From NCBI RefSeq assembly GCF_019802345.1, contig NZ_JAINDZ010000020.1, positions 26,335-90,334 on the forward strand: 64,000 nucleotides of DNA. The letters are read 5' to 3'. Position numbers and translations under genes: made by a program. Within the stretch, counting starts at the first letter, position 1. Each line of letters starts with the position of its first letter. Origin of the DNA: Methylosinus sp. Sm6 (lineage in GTDB: Bacteria; Pseudomonadota; Alphaproteobacteria; Rhizobiales; Beijerinckiaceae). Below the pieces are notes generated by a model. The model had not been told where the DNA came from. It did not search any database and saw nothing but the letters and a program-made list of their open reading frames with translations. Below are positions 8,774 through 17,481 of the stretch, piece by piece.

Positions 8774-9639
8774 CGCGCCAGGTTCAAATTGCGAAGGGCC
8801 GCATTATACGCCTCTCGCCCGTCTCGGGTATGCAAATTGAAGAGCCGGCGCAACGAATAGTCGCTCCAGACCACCTGTTTTAGTCTCTGCTCTCCCTGGA
8901 AATCGGCCATGCGGGCGTCGTAGCTCTCGACGAGAACCGCATCGGCGGCGGCGTCATAACGCTCTTTGTGAAGGACTGCATCCTGCGGCAATCGTGGTTT
9001 TACTCCCGTGGGACGATCGGGATCCGGATAACCGACGCACATGCCGAAGATCGGAACCACATGCGACGGAAGCGCCAACTCATCGCGCAATTCCTGCTGA
9101 TAAAGTCGTACGGCGCCGATGTAGCACAAGCCGAGGCCGAGCGATTCGAAGGCGACGGCGGCATTCTGAGCGGCGAGAGAGACATCGACCAAGGCCGTGG
9201 CCAAGGGGTCCAGATTATCGGGGTCGAGATCGTCGCCGTGCGCGGAGATCCTTTCGGCAACGCGTCGATGCCGCGACAAATCAGCGGACCATATCAGATA
9301 CAGCGGAGCTTCACGTATCCACCTCTGGTCGGCGACGCCGAGACAGAGGCGCGCCTTTCTCGCCGGGTCCTCGACTGCGACCACGCTCCACAATTGCAGG
9401 TTGAGCGAGGACGAGGCCGATTGGGCTGCGGCGATTGCCGCCTGCAGAGCCCATGGTTCTACTGATCGCGGGAGAAATGCGCGGACGGAACGATGCCCGA
9501 GTAGAACCGAGAGCGTCGGATTCCACTGCTCCGGCTCCGCGCAAGGCACGCGATAGCGCTCGTCCAACGCTGCACGCGCTTCGACCCGCGTGTTCGTTGC
9601 CGCGATCGCAGATCGGATGTTTACGGCGGATGTCGACAT
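8770..9639 (-). CDS. Nitroreductase-family flavin oxidoreductase
   Basis: A nitroreductase-fold protein of about 289 residues from the chosen start (MSTSAVNIRSAIAATN). Diagnostic features are LLGHRSVRAFLPRSVEPWAL (FMN phosphate-binding loop), AAQSASSSLNLQLWSVVAV and, near the middle, AQNAAVAFESLGLGLCYIGAVR, followed by FGMCVGYPDPD. Relatives are NfsA-like NADPH-dependent FMN enzymes. Upstream in-frame Met codons at 9654 and 9708 are possible; I prefer 9639 for its AAAGG Shine-Dalgarno. It lies between the luciferase-like monooxygenase and the amidase, so it could supply reduced flavin to the monooxygenase or reduce a nitro, quinone or aldehyde intermediate. Confidence 0.8.
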   Translation of the reverse strand: MSTSAVNIRSAIAATNTRVEARAALDERYRVPCAEPEQWNPTLSVLLGHRSVRAFLPRSVEPWALQAAIAAAQSASSSLNLQLWSVVAVEDPARKARLCLGVADQRWIREAPLYLIWSADLSRHRRVAERISAHGDDLDPDNLDPLATALVDVSLAAQNAAVAFESLGLGLCYIGAVRLYQQELRDELALPSHVVPIFGMCVGYPDPDRPTGVKPRLPQDAVLHKERYDAAADAVLVESYDARMADFQGEQRLKQVVWSDYSLRRLFNLHTRDGREAYNAALRNLNLAR

Positions 9640-9733
9640 TCGAAGGCCTTTCATGAGAATCGTCCGATCGGCCGCTGTCGCGGCCGAAAGCAGCTCGCGA
9701 ACTTGCAACCGATGATGATCGCAATCGGTCCAA

Positions 9734-10813
9734 TCAAGCCAATCTTCTCACCTCCGCGATGAGTTCCCGGCGTAGCGCTGTATCCTGCTCGGTCTCGGTC
9801 GACGCTTCGATCTGCGCGATATCGACGCCCGCGCGATGGAACGCGACAATCTGATTGGCGACGCTGCCGACAGAGCCGACGAGGAGATTGTCGAATGCGC
9901 GGCGAAAATCGTCGAGCGCCAGAGCGCGCAGATCGAAAGCGCCCGTCGCGAGGCGCTCGTCGCTCTCCCGGTTTCTCGCCGTTTGAGCTGACGCCGCGAT
10001 TTCGGCGAGCGGGCGGCAGCTCAATAATTCTTCCGCCCTGCGGCGAAGCCTGTCGGCGATCTGTCGTGCGCCCGTATCTGTCTCTCCGAGCACCACCTTG
10101 AAATATTTCCAATATCTTAGACGCCGACCGTGTTGCGACGCAATTCCGCCGACGCGGTCGACAATGTTTCTCGTCTCCTCGACAGTTGGAAAGGAGGTGG
10201 CGTAGATATCCGCATATCGTGCGGCGAGATGCATAGCGGCCTCGGATGATCCACCGATGGATATGGGTGGACGAGGCTGCTGAAACGGACGGAAACCCAC
10301 CCAAGCGTCCCGCACGCGATAATATTTTCCCTCGTAATCGAAAGGCTCCGCGGATTCCAGAGCCTTGGTAAAGACATCGAGATATTCTGCCGCGCGTTCA
10401 TATCGTTCGGCCTTTGGAGAGAAGTCGCCGTCGCGCTGAACATCGACGTCGCTCGAGCCGATGACGATGTGAACGGCGGAGCGTCCGCCCGACAGCTTGT
10501 CGAGGGTAGCGAAAGACCTCGCAGCGACAGTCGGTTGTGTGACTCCAGGACGGTGGGCTACTGTAATCCGCAGGCGCGTCGTCGCGGACAGCGCCCAACC
10601 GGCGACGAGCCACGGATCTGGCCAAGCGCTGTAGATCGTGACCAAAGCGCTGTCCAAACCATCACTTTCCTCTTGCCGCGCTTTTTCCTGAACAAAGGCG
10701 GCCTTGACATCGCGGTTGCGCGGATCGGGAAGCGTCCTCGCGGCCTGACGGTCGAACGCAGTGTCGCCGGGAAGAGCAGCGGCGCGGACCCCTCCACGAA
10801 TGTCGATGGTCAT
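9734..10813 (-). CDS. LLM-class flavin-dependent monooxygenase (SsuD-like)
   Basis: A luciferase-like monooxygenase of 359 residues from Met 10813, which has an AAGGAG Shine-Dalgarno nine bases upstream (the frame is open 12 codons further). Recognisable parts are the early beta-strand region with LVTIYSAWPDPWLVAGWAL, then HRPGVTQPTVAARSFATLDKLSGGRSAVHIVIG, FDYEGKYYRV and PPISIGGSSEAAMHLAARYADIYA, as in FMNH2-dependent alkanesulfonate monooxygenases. Such enzymes need a partner that delivers reduced flavin, and the nitroreductase next downstream is an obvious candidate. It follows the receptor gene by 36 nt in the same operon. The substrate may be a sulfonate, an amine or a heterocycle; the sequence does not decide. 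Confidence 0.85.
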   Translation of the reverse strand: MTIDIRGGVRAAALPGDTAFDRQAARTLPDPRNRDVKAAFVQEKARQEESDGLDSALVTIYSAWPDPWLVAGWALSATTRLRITVAHRPGVTQPTVAARSFATLDKLSGGRSAVHIVIGSSDVDVQRDGDFSPKAERYERAAEYLDVFTKALESAEPFDYEGKYYRVRDAWVGFRPFQQPRPPISIGGSSEAAMHLAARYADIYATSFPTVEETRNIVDRVGGIASQHGRRLRYWKYFKVVLGETDTGARQIADRLRRRAEELLSCRPLAEIAASAQTARNRESDERLATGAFDLRALALDDFRRAFDNLLVGSVGSVANQIVAFHRAGVDIAQIEASTETEQDTALRRELIAEVRRLA

Positions 10814-10849
10814 GGCGAAATGCTCCTTGTTGATCGCCCGCACGGTCAT

Positions 10850-13345
10850 CTAGAATTTGTAAGCCATACGGGCATAATAATAGCCTCCGTTGACGCCGAA
10901 GGGCGAGAACGTCGGGAACACCGTCGCATTGTAGACCCGCGTGGACAAAAGCGTCTCATTGGGTCGAACGGCGAACAAATTATTCGCCCCGATCGCCGCG
11001 TGCAGGCCGCCGCCGAAGTCATAACCGATTTCGGCGTCGGTAATGACTTTCGGCGTTATCACATTCGTATAGTAGGGCGCCGTATCCGTCGTCGGCGTCG
11101 CCGACACCGCCGAAACGGTTCCGTATCTAGTCAGCCGCAATGAGAAGGTCCATGCATCTTTCAGATAGGTGGCGCCGAGAATGATCTTCGTATGCGGCGC
11201 CCAATCAGTGATGTTCGAACGCGCCACCGGATCGAGGAGCGGCGCGCCATTGAACGCTGCAGGCGCCTCGCTCACGCGCAGAATGCTAGTGCTGTTGAAG
11301 CTTGCCGCGAAATCGAATCGAAATGCGCCATATTGGTCGAAATCCACGGCATAATCCGCTTTGATGTCGACTCCACGCGTGCGGGTGTCTGCGCCGTTGA
11401 CGAAATAGCTCACGGTCGCATTGGCGGTCGGATCGATGACATTGCCGCTCGCCGCGATCGCGGCGACCGCCGTGGGGCCGGTCAAGGCCCCCGTCGAAAC
11501 GATGCGGTCGCGGATGTCGATCTGATAGAGGTCGACGGATCCATGCAACCCCGGCGTTATCTCGGTCACCAATCCCACACTGATATTCGTCGACTTTTCG
11601 GGTCGCAAGGACTGTGCGCCGGCGATGGCCGCCGCATTCGAGTTGGGCGGCAAGATCACATAGGCCGAGGTCGGCGACACTGCAGATTGCGAGAAATATT
11701 CCTCCGCCAATGTGGGGGCGCGAAATCCAGTGCTCAATGTGCCGCGCACAGCCAATTCCCGCGAGAAATCGAAGCGCGTGGAGAGCTTGCCATTGAGCGT
11801 GCCGCCGAAGTCGCTGTAGTTTTCATAGCGTCCGGCGACATCGACCTTCCAGTTCGGGAGGAGCTTCGTGCTCACGTCGACATAGCCCGCATAGACGTCG
11901 CGACCATGGCTGCCGGCGTCGGTTGGCCGAATTCCAGCGAAAGCGGCAGGGCCGGCCGAATAATAGGACCAAAAGTCGCCTTGCTTGATTTGATAGGTTT
12001 CACGCCTGTTTTCCGCGCCGATAGCGATATTGATCGGCTCCGGCGCGATGCTCAGCGAAAACGGTTTGATGAAATCGACGTTGATGGTCCGCTGAGTGCT
12101 CGAATACTGCCCGATATAGAAACTCGTCGGCGTCCAACCGGCGCCTGTCGTTGCGAGCGTATCGTTGAACAAGGTTCTGTTGGCGGAGTTGTTCAGATTG
12201 ACGTCAACGGTGTCGCCGCCATAAGTCACGCTGACGTCCCACCGCCCATCCCCGAGGAAGGCTCCCTTCGAACCGATCGTGCCCGACCAGTCATACTCGC
12301 TTATCTTCTCCGTCGGAACAAAGCCATTGGGGTAGATGACGGCGTTCGAGGATGTCCCATTGAAGTCTGGCGCTCGGTAGTTCTGGAAGGATTCGGCGAC
12401 GCGCGTTCCGCCTGTACCAAAGGCGTAGAGCTCATTTCCATTATCGAGTTCGAAACCCGAATTGACGCCGAACAGAGGCAGAAAATATTTAGGATCTCCG
12501 ATGACGGCGGCGACATTCGGATCAATCCATGGATAAGGGGTGCCGGGGCCGACGCGCAGACCATCCTGGAACGCATTCTGATCCGACCCGGTCTGATTGC
12601 TGTGCAAATGAGACGTCAACTGCCCGCTCAGGTGCACGAAACCGCGCTCGCCGAGATGGAACCCTTTGTCGATTTGTACATTTCGAGTGAAGCCGTCGCC
12701 GAGCGAATTGGGATTGTAGCTCTTTCCATATCGACCGACGACTGCGTCGATTTCGCCCGTATCGGGCGAATTCTTCAGGATGATGTTGACGACGCCGGCG
12801 ATCGCGTCGGATCCGTATTGAGCGGCCGCGCCGTCCTCCAAGATTTCGATGTGGTCGACAGCCGAGACCGGGATCAGATCGAGATCGGCGCCGGCCGAAC
12901 CTTTTGGGAAGCCGCCGGTGGAAATGACGGCTGTTCCATGCCGGCGCTTACCGTTGACGAGGACGAGAACATGGTTCGCCGTGAGCCCACGCAGACGCGG
13001 CGAACGGACGAGAGCGCTCAAATCAAAATTGACGGCGTTGGCGTTATAGGACGGCGCAAGACGTAGCAGCGCATCCAAAATATTCGTCTGACCCGTTTCT
13101 TTCAACTTCTCCGAACCTATAATCGTAATAGGCGAAGAACTTTGTCTGGCCTTGACCCCATATTCACGCGTGCCGGTCACAATGACATCCTCGACCGCGG
13201 CTTCCGCTGGCGCTGGATGAACGTTGGCTGAAGGGGCCGCTCGAGCGCCAATTGGCGCGCCGAGCGCCAGAAGGCAGACGCTCATCCATCCTTTCTGGTT
13301 GAAAAAAGCAGCGAGGTATTCGCACTCACATCTCGTGTGCAACAT
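10850..13345 (-). CDS. TonB-dependent outer-membrane receptor 1
   Basis: A TonB-dependent receptor of 831 residues that would import a substrate across the outer membrane. After the signal sequence (GWMSVCLLALGAPIGARA) comes a TonB-box-like VEDVIVTGTRE, then a plug domain (LRGLTANHVLVLVNGKRR, VDHIEILEDGAAAQYGSDAIAGVVNIIL) and a 22-strand-type barrel ending in the terminal aromatic RMAYKF. The start is either 13345 or Met 13285, the latter with AAAGGA just upstream. It heads the unit that continues with the monooxygenase, nitroreductase and amidase, and the palindrome at 13443-13459 is upstream. The plug with a VNGKRR motif resembles receptors for large organic substrates as much as siderophore receptors, so the ligand is open. 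Confidence 0.9.
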   Translation of the reverse strand: MLHTRCECEYLAAFFNQKGWMSVCLLALGAPIGARAAPSANVHPAPAEAAVEDVIVTGTREYGVKARQSSSPITIIGSEKLKETGQTNILDALLRLAPSYNANAVNFDLSALVRSPRLRGLTANHVLVLVNGKRRHGTAVISTGGFPKGSAGADLDLIPVSAVDHIEILEDGAAAQYGSDAIAGVVNIILKNSPDTGEIDAVVGRYGKSYNPNSLGDGFTRNVQIDKGFHLGERGFVHLSGQLTSHLHSNQTGSDQNAFQDGLRVGPGTPYPWIDPNVAAVIGDPKYFLPLFGVNSGFELDNGNELYAFGTGGTRVAESFQNYRAPDFNGTSSNAVIYPNGFVPTEKISEYDWSGTIGSKGAFLGDGRWDVSVTYGGDTVDVNLNNSANRTLFNDTLATTGAGWTPTSFYIGQYSSTQRTINVDFIKPFSLSIAPEPINIAIGAENRRETYQIKQGDFWSYYSAGPAAFAGIRPTDAGSHGRDVYAGYVDVSTKLLPNWKVDVAGRYENYSDFGGTLNGKLSTRFDFSRELAVRGTLSTGFRAPTLAEEYFSQSAVSPTSAYVILPPNSNAAAIAGAQSLRPEKSTNISVGLVTEITPGLHGSVDLYQIDIRDRIVSTGALTGPTAVAAIAASGNVIDPTANATVSYFVNGADTRTRGVDIKADYAVDFDQYGAFRFDFAASFNSTSILRVSEAPAAFNGAPLLDPVARSNITDWAPHTKIILGATYLKDAWTFSLRLTRYGTVSAVSATPTTDTAPYYTNVITPKVITDAEIGYDFGGGLHAAIGANNLFAVRPNETLLSTRVYNATVFPTFSPFGVNGGYYYARMAYKF

Positions 13346-13646
13346 TCTCTATGAATCCCTATCCTTCGTGACGACGGAGTGTTGTCTCGCATTGCGAAAG
13401 CCACTATTTACCTATATTCACATCTGACTTTGCTTTTGAGCAATTACCTCGGAGGTAATATTTTGACGAAATCTCGTTCGTCTTCCTCGCTCTGGTCGAG
13501 CCGTTGCGCTGCTCGCCCACGGCGATCTCGCCGACGATGGTCGGTAGAGAATTCGATGGCTATCGATCGGGTCGACATCGCTCTTCATAAGCGGCGGCGC
13601 TCATCGACGAGGCGCGCACGCAGCGCTTCCGCGCGACAGTATCGGA
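13346..13646. other. Intergenic region between the two receptor genes
   Basis: About 300 bp holding the promoter region of receptor 1, with the palindrome at 13443-13459, and the 3' flank of receptor 2. The AT-rich stretch 13380-13460 is the most promoter-like part. No gene is seen. Confidence 0.5.
13443..13459. promoter_or_regulatory. Shared 17-bp palindrome upstream of receptor 1
   Basis: ATTACCTCGGAGGTAAT: two 8-bp arms that are exact reverse complements around a central G. It lies 98 bp upstream of 13345 (158 bp upstream of 13285). Near-copies occur at 16148-16164 and 25515-25531, each also preceded by CA. It is a probable operator for one dimeric regulator. Confidence 0.65.
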
Positions 13647-16076
13647 TCACCATTTTGCAGCGAGCGTTACGCCGGCCATCAAGGGCGCGCCAACCGTGCC
13701 CGAAACGAGGCCTGCGCCCACTTGCAGAGCAGACTGCTGGTTCGTGTAATATTTCTGATCGAGAGCGTTATGTATCCATCCGACGAGCCTCCAGGCTTCG
13801 TCGTTGCTCTGGACGCCGACGTGCAGATTGAGGATGCCGTATGGGTGAATGATGCTGTAGATCGAATCGCTCGTCTCCGAATAAACCGTGCTCTGCCAAT
13901 TGAAATCGCCCCCGACGAATCCGAGCAGTGGCTTGTCCAGAAGGGGAAGTGTCGCGCCGATAGGCCGCTTGTATTCGCCGCCGACGGAGAACGACCAGCG
14001 AGGAACGATCGATAGGCGCTTGCCGGTGAAATCACAGGTCACATAGAGATTGGATACCTCCACGGGGCACGGCGCAGATTTAAAGGAATCGAAATAAGCA
14101 TCGTTGAAGGTCGCCGAGCCGTACAAGTTCAAGCCTTCGATCGGCTGAGCCCGCACATCTGCTTCGATGCCGCGTGAAATTGCGCGCTTCGCATTCGACA
14201 GAAAGCGTGTCGCGGTACCCCCCGATGAACTCAATTCCGCGACATTGGTGATGTAATTGCGGTCGACTATCCAAAATGCAGCCAGATTGGCGAGAAGCCG
14301 CTGATCGAAAAACTCGCTCTTTATGCCAATCTCAAAATTGTCGAGTTCTTCCGCCTTCACCGTCGGTTTCGCCCCGACCGGCAAGTTGGCGGCTGCAAAG
14401 GCGATGTTCGGGCCGCCCGGACGAACGCCATGCGAATAGGTGGCGTAACCCAGAACGTCGGGCGAAAATTTATATGCGACGGATATCAGCCCCGAAGGAA
14501 GGCCCTCATGCGTCGCCGCGCTGTAATAGTAATAGGGAGGACCGAGCTGGTTGCTTCGCAAGGTCGCCGCCTGCAGTTGCTGGTTCGCGGTAAGGCCATC
14601 CAGTGATTGACCATATACTTGGCCAGTGGCCGCCGCCGATTTCGCTGTGTAGGAATAGCGCAAGCCCGCGCTGATATCGAGATTGGGAGTCACATGCCAG
14701 GTCGCGTGTGAAAAGGCTGCAATGCTGTTGGTCTGGACATTTGCGTAGCTGTTCCGATTGAGCCAATCGAGCGCCGTCTTGTCGACTAGAGTTTGTTCAA
14801 CGGTGGTCGGGTTGCCGAACCAAACGCCCGCTTGGCTGCCGTAACCCAACGAGTACCACAGACGAAACTGCTCCCGATAGTAGAATAGGCCTGCCGTCGC
14901 CTCGATCGCCTCGCCGGGCGGGGTGGATATTTTCAGCTCCTCTTGAAAGGACTGAGCACTCGTCACCGGATTGAGCACCCTATGCGTGTCGACATTGATT
15001 TGCGAGTTTCCTGTTTGATTTTGATTGAACCCATACTGTCGAAAAGCCGTTAGAGAGGAAAGCAGATATCCGTTCAGATTGTAGCGAATATCAGCGGAAC
15101 CGCCGTAGCTGTCGACCCGTTCGTAGAAGCTCTGTGCGGCAATGTCGGTGGCGTAATGCGAGAGCGCATCGAAGGATGAGGGCGCATAGCCGACCTTTGC
15201 GGCGCGAACAAAAAAGTTATTTGGAAAGGCCGCGCCATTCGCGTATCGCGTCACGGCCCCATTGGGCAAAAATAACGAGTTGGCCGTATTGGCGTAAGAG
15301 TAATCGACAATGACGCGAGCGGTCAGGTCATTGTCCGGCTGCAACAGCAATTGGGCCCGCACCCCCTTGTCATGCCAATCATTGTAGCGCTTTCCGGTCG
15401 TCGTGCTCGAACTGTATCCGTCGCGGTCGACCCCGTAGATAGACAGGCGAAACGCGGCTTTGTCGCTGCCGGCGATCGCTCCGGTCAGGCTTCCTTTGAG
15501 CTGGACGTGATTATACGTCCCATATGAAATCGCCAGCTTCGACTCCGGCTCGAAGGATGGCATGGCGGTGCTGATATGAACGGCGCCGCCAGTACTATCC
15601 CAGCCTCCTTTCGTCGATTGGGGTCCTTTCAGGACTTGTATGCCGACGAGATCCGGCACATCCGTCGTCCACGCCCCGGGACGCGCGAAATAGACCCCAT
15701 CGACATAGATCGGGACCCCGTTGAAAATGCTGCTGAGATCGCTCGCATCCGAATTGCCTATCCCACGCACGTTGTAAGTGAGATTTTGAGGACTCGTCTG
15801 CTTTATAACCAAGCTCGGCACGAGCTTTCTCGCTTGCTCCAAATTGTCGATTTGCGCTGCGCGAATTTGATCTCGGGTTATGATGGTCGCAGCGACTGGC
15901 TTCGATTGTAGTGCGGTCGCTTGATTGTCGGCGTTCGTCGCCGAGGTAACGACGACATCCTCTACCGTCGTGGAATCGGTCGGGGCTTGCGCAACAGCGC
16001 CGATCGGAAACAGCATGATCGCCGCAGTCGCTAGCGCGCTGCTCGAAGTCAATCTCCACGTCTTTCGTAACCTCAT
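13647..16076 (-). CDS. TonB-dependent outer-membrane receptor 2
   Basis: An 809-residue TonB-dependent receptor. It has a clear signal peptide (MRLRKTWRLTSSSALATAAIM to GAVAQA), a TonB-box-like VEDVVVTSAT, a plug with YNVRGIGNSDASDLSSIF, VPIYVDGVYFARP and LVGIQVLKGPQSTKGG, and a barrel ending AGVTLAAKW. The start has a GGGAG Shine-Dalgarno. This receptor differs strongly from receptor 1 and belongs to the branch often encoded with catabolic genes in alphaproteobacteria (RGIG / DGVYF type plug). It is the last minus-strand gene after the transporter block but is separated from it by 241 nt and has its own palindrome at 16148-16164, so it may be independently transcribed. Confidence 0.9.
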   Translation of the reverse strand: MRLRKTWRLTSSSALATAAIMLFPIGAVAQAPTDSTTVEDVVVTSATNADNQATALQSKPVAATIITRDQIRAAQIDNLEQARKLVPSLVIKQTSPQNLTYNVRGIGNSDASDLSSIFNGVPIYVDGVYFARPGAWTTDVPDLVGIQVLKGPQSTKGGWDSTGGAVHISTAMPSFEPESKLAISYGTYNHVQLKGSLTGAIAGSDKAAFRLSIYGVDRDGYSSSTTTGKRYNDWHDKGVRAQLLLQPDNDLTARVIVDYSYANTANSLFLPNGAVTRYANGAAFPNNFFVRAAKVGYAPSSFDALSHYATDIAAQSFYERVDSYGGSADIRYNLNGYLLSSLTAFRQYGFNQNQTGNSQINVDTHRVLNPVTSAQSFQEELKISTPPGEAIEATAGLFYYREQFRLWYSLGYGSQAGVWFGNPTTVEQTLVDKTALDWLNRNSYANVQTNSIAAFSHATWHVTPNLDISAGLRYSYTAKSAAATGQVYGQSLDGLTANQQLQAATLRSNQLGPPYYYYSAATHEGLPSGLISVAYKFSPDVLGYATYSHGVRPGGPNIAFAAANLPVGAKPTVKAEELDNFEIGIKSEFFDQRLLANLAAFWIVDRNYITNVAELSSSGGTATRFLSNAKRAISRGIEADVRAQPIEGLNLYGSATFNDAYFDSFKSAPCPVEVSNLYVTCDFTGKRLSIVPRWSFSVGGEYKRPIGATLPLLDKPLLGFVGGDFNWQSTVYSETSDSIYSIIHPYGILNLHVGVQSNDEAWRLVGWIHNALDQKYYTNQQSALQVGAGLVSGTVGAPLMAGVTLAAKW

Positions 16077-16147
16077 CGCCTACTCCCTATACGACGCTCA
16101 ATGAACTCAAGTCGAATTAAGCTACGTCGAATGGCGTTTTTCGCTCA

Positions 16148-16164
16148 ATTACTTCGAAGGTAAT
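16148..16164. promoter_or_regulatory. Shared 17-bp palindrome upstream of receptor 2
   Basis: ATTACTTCGAAGGTAAT, 72 bp upstream of the receptor 2 start. It is the same sequence as the other two sites except for imperfect symmetry at two arm positions, and is again preceded by CA. Being weaker in symmetry it may bind the shared regulator less tightly. Confidence 0.6.
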
Positions 16165-16317
16165 ATCGATCGCGTGTCACGGCGACCACGCATCCGCGGA
16201 CGTGGGAAGAGCTCTTGCGCAATCGCGCCGACAAGGGAGCGAATGCGATCTCTGGAGTCCGCTCGATGCTCCCCCGCTATTTTTCCGGCGGTGTATCGAT
16301 AGTGAAGACCGTCATTG

Positions 16318-17481
16318 CTACGGTGCGACGCCGCTCATGCGCGACTGCCGCAGCCGAGAGGAGGCCAAGCCGGACAGCATTGCGAGGAGAATGACGACAC
16401 CCCCGACATAGGCATTGGTCTGCGGGGAGAAATGATCCATCACCCCCGCCCCGATAAACGATCCGAAAGCGACGCCCAGTTGAATGGCGGAGGTGTTGAT
16501 GCCGAGCTGAAACGATGCGGACGAGGGGGTTTGCTCGATCAGATATTTCTGGATCGCCGGTCCGGGCGCCATATTGAAGACGCACCACAACATCATGAGC
16601 GCGAGCAGGCTGGTCAATGAGATGGTGCTGGCCGGAAGAGCGAGCACGGCAATGGCATGCAACGGCAAGAAAGTCAGGAAAGTTTTCTGCGCGCTGAGCT
16701 TGTCGGTCGACCACCCCCCCAGCCACGCGCCGAAAATGCCACCGACGCCGTACACCAGTAGCACCATACTGATCGTGACAGGGTCGAGGTCCATGGTTTG
16801 AGCCAGGAAGGGGCTGATATAGGTAAAGATCGTAAACTGGCCTGTCATCTGCAGGAGGGAAGCGAGATGGGCGAACACGGATTCTTTGTCGAGCGTCGTT
16901 CCCATCTTCTTCCGTAGAGGCGCAGCGGGCGCGCCGGGCAACTGGCGCAGTTTGGACCGCACGACGGGTATGATGAGAATCGTCACCGCCGTCAAAAGGA
17001 AGAAGGTCATTCGCCAACCCCACTGCACGCCGACCAGCGTACCCAGCGGAACGCCCAGCACCAGGGAAGCGACGATGCCGGAAAAGATCATGCCGATGGC
17101 CCTGCCGCGCTGATCCTCCGTGACCATTGCCGCCGCCAAGGTGATCGCCAGCACGACGATGATCGAACAACTGGACGCAACGATGATTCGCGACGCCATC
17201 AGGAGCAGGAAGCTGCCGCTCGCCGCGCTGAGCAGATTGGCTCCGGCGAACACCACAAGGCTCGTGACCAGCAGCTTGCGGCGTTCGATATGCGAGGTCA
17301 GCGATATCAGCACTGGAGCGCCGAGCGCATAGACCAGCGCGTAAACGGTCATCAATAGGCCTGCCGATCCCAGCGAAATCTGAAGATCTCGGGAAATTCC
17401 GTCGAGAATTCCGGCGATGACCAATTCGGCGGTTCCGACTACGAAGGCCAGAATCGCGAGGATGAACACGCTAGGATTCAT
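16318..17481 (-). CDS. MFS transporter (DHA1/AraJ-like, probable exporter)
   Basis: A 387-residue major facilitator protein beginning MNPSVFILAILAFVVGTAE. It has about twelve hydrophobic segments, with the motif-A-like loop SLTSHIERRKLLVTSLVVF between helices 2 and 3 and the mid-protein loop rich in Arg/Lys (VRSKLRQLPGAPAAPLRKK). The sequence is closest in style to the AraJ/NepI drug and metabolite efflux branch. Its ATG overlaps the TGA of the upstream MFS gene (17478-17481), so the two are co-translated. It probably exports a product or intermediate of this cluster; direction is inferred from family alone. Confidence 0.8.
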   Translation of the reverse strand: MNPSVFILAILAFVVGTAELVIAGILDGISRDLQISLGSAGLLMTVYALVYALGAPVLISLTSHIERRKLLVTSLVVFAGANLLSAASGSFLLLMASRIIVASSCSIIVVLAITLAAAMVTEDQRGRAIGMIFSGIVASLVLGVPLGTLVGVQWGWRMTFFLLTAVTILIIPVVRSKLRQLPGAPAAPLRKKMGTTLDKESVFAHLASLLQMTGQFTIFTYISPFLAQTMDLDPVTISMVLLVYGVGGIFGAWLGGWSTDKLSAQKTFLTFLPLHAIAVLALPASTISLTSLLALMMLWCVFNMAPGPAIQKYLIEQTPSSASFQLGINTSAIQLGVAFGSFIGAGVMDHFSPQTNAYVGGVVILLAMLSGLASSRLRQSRMSGVAP

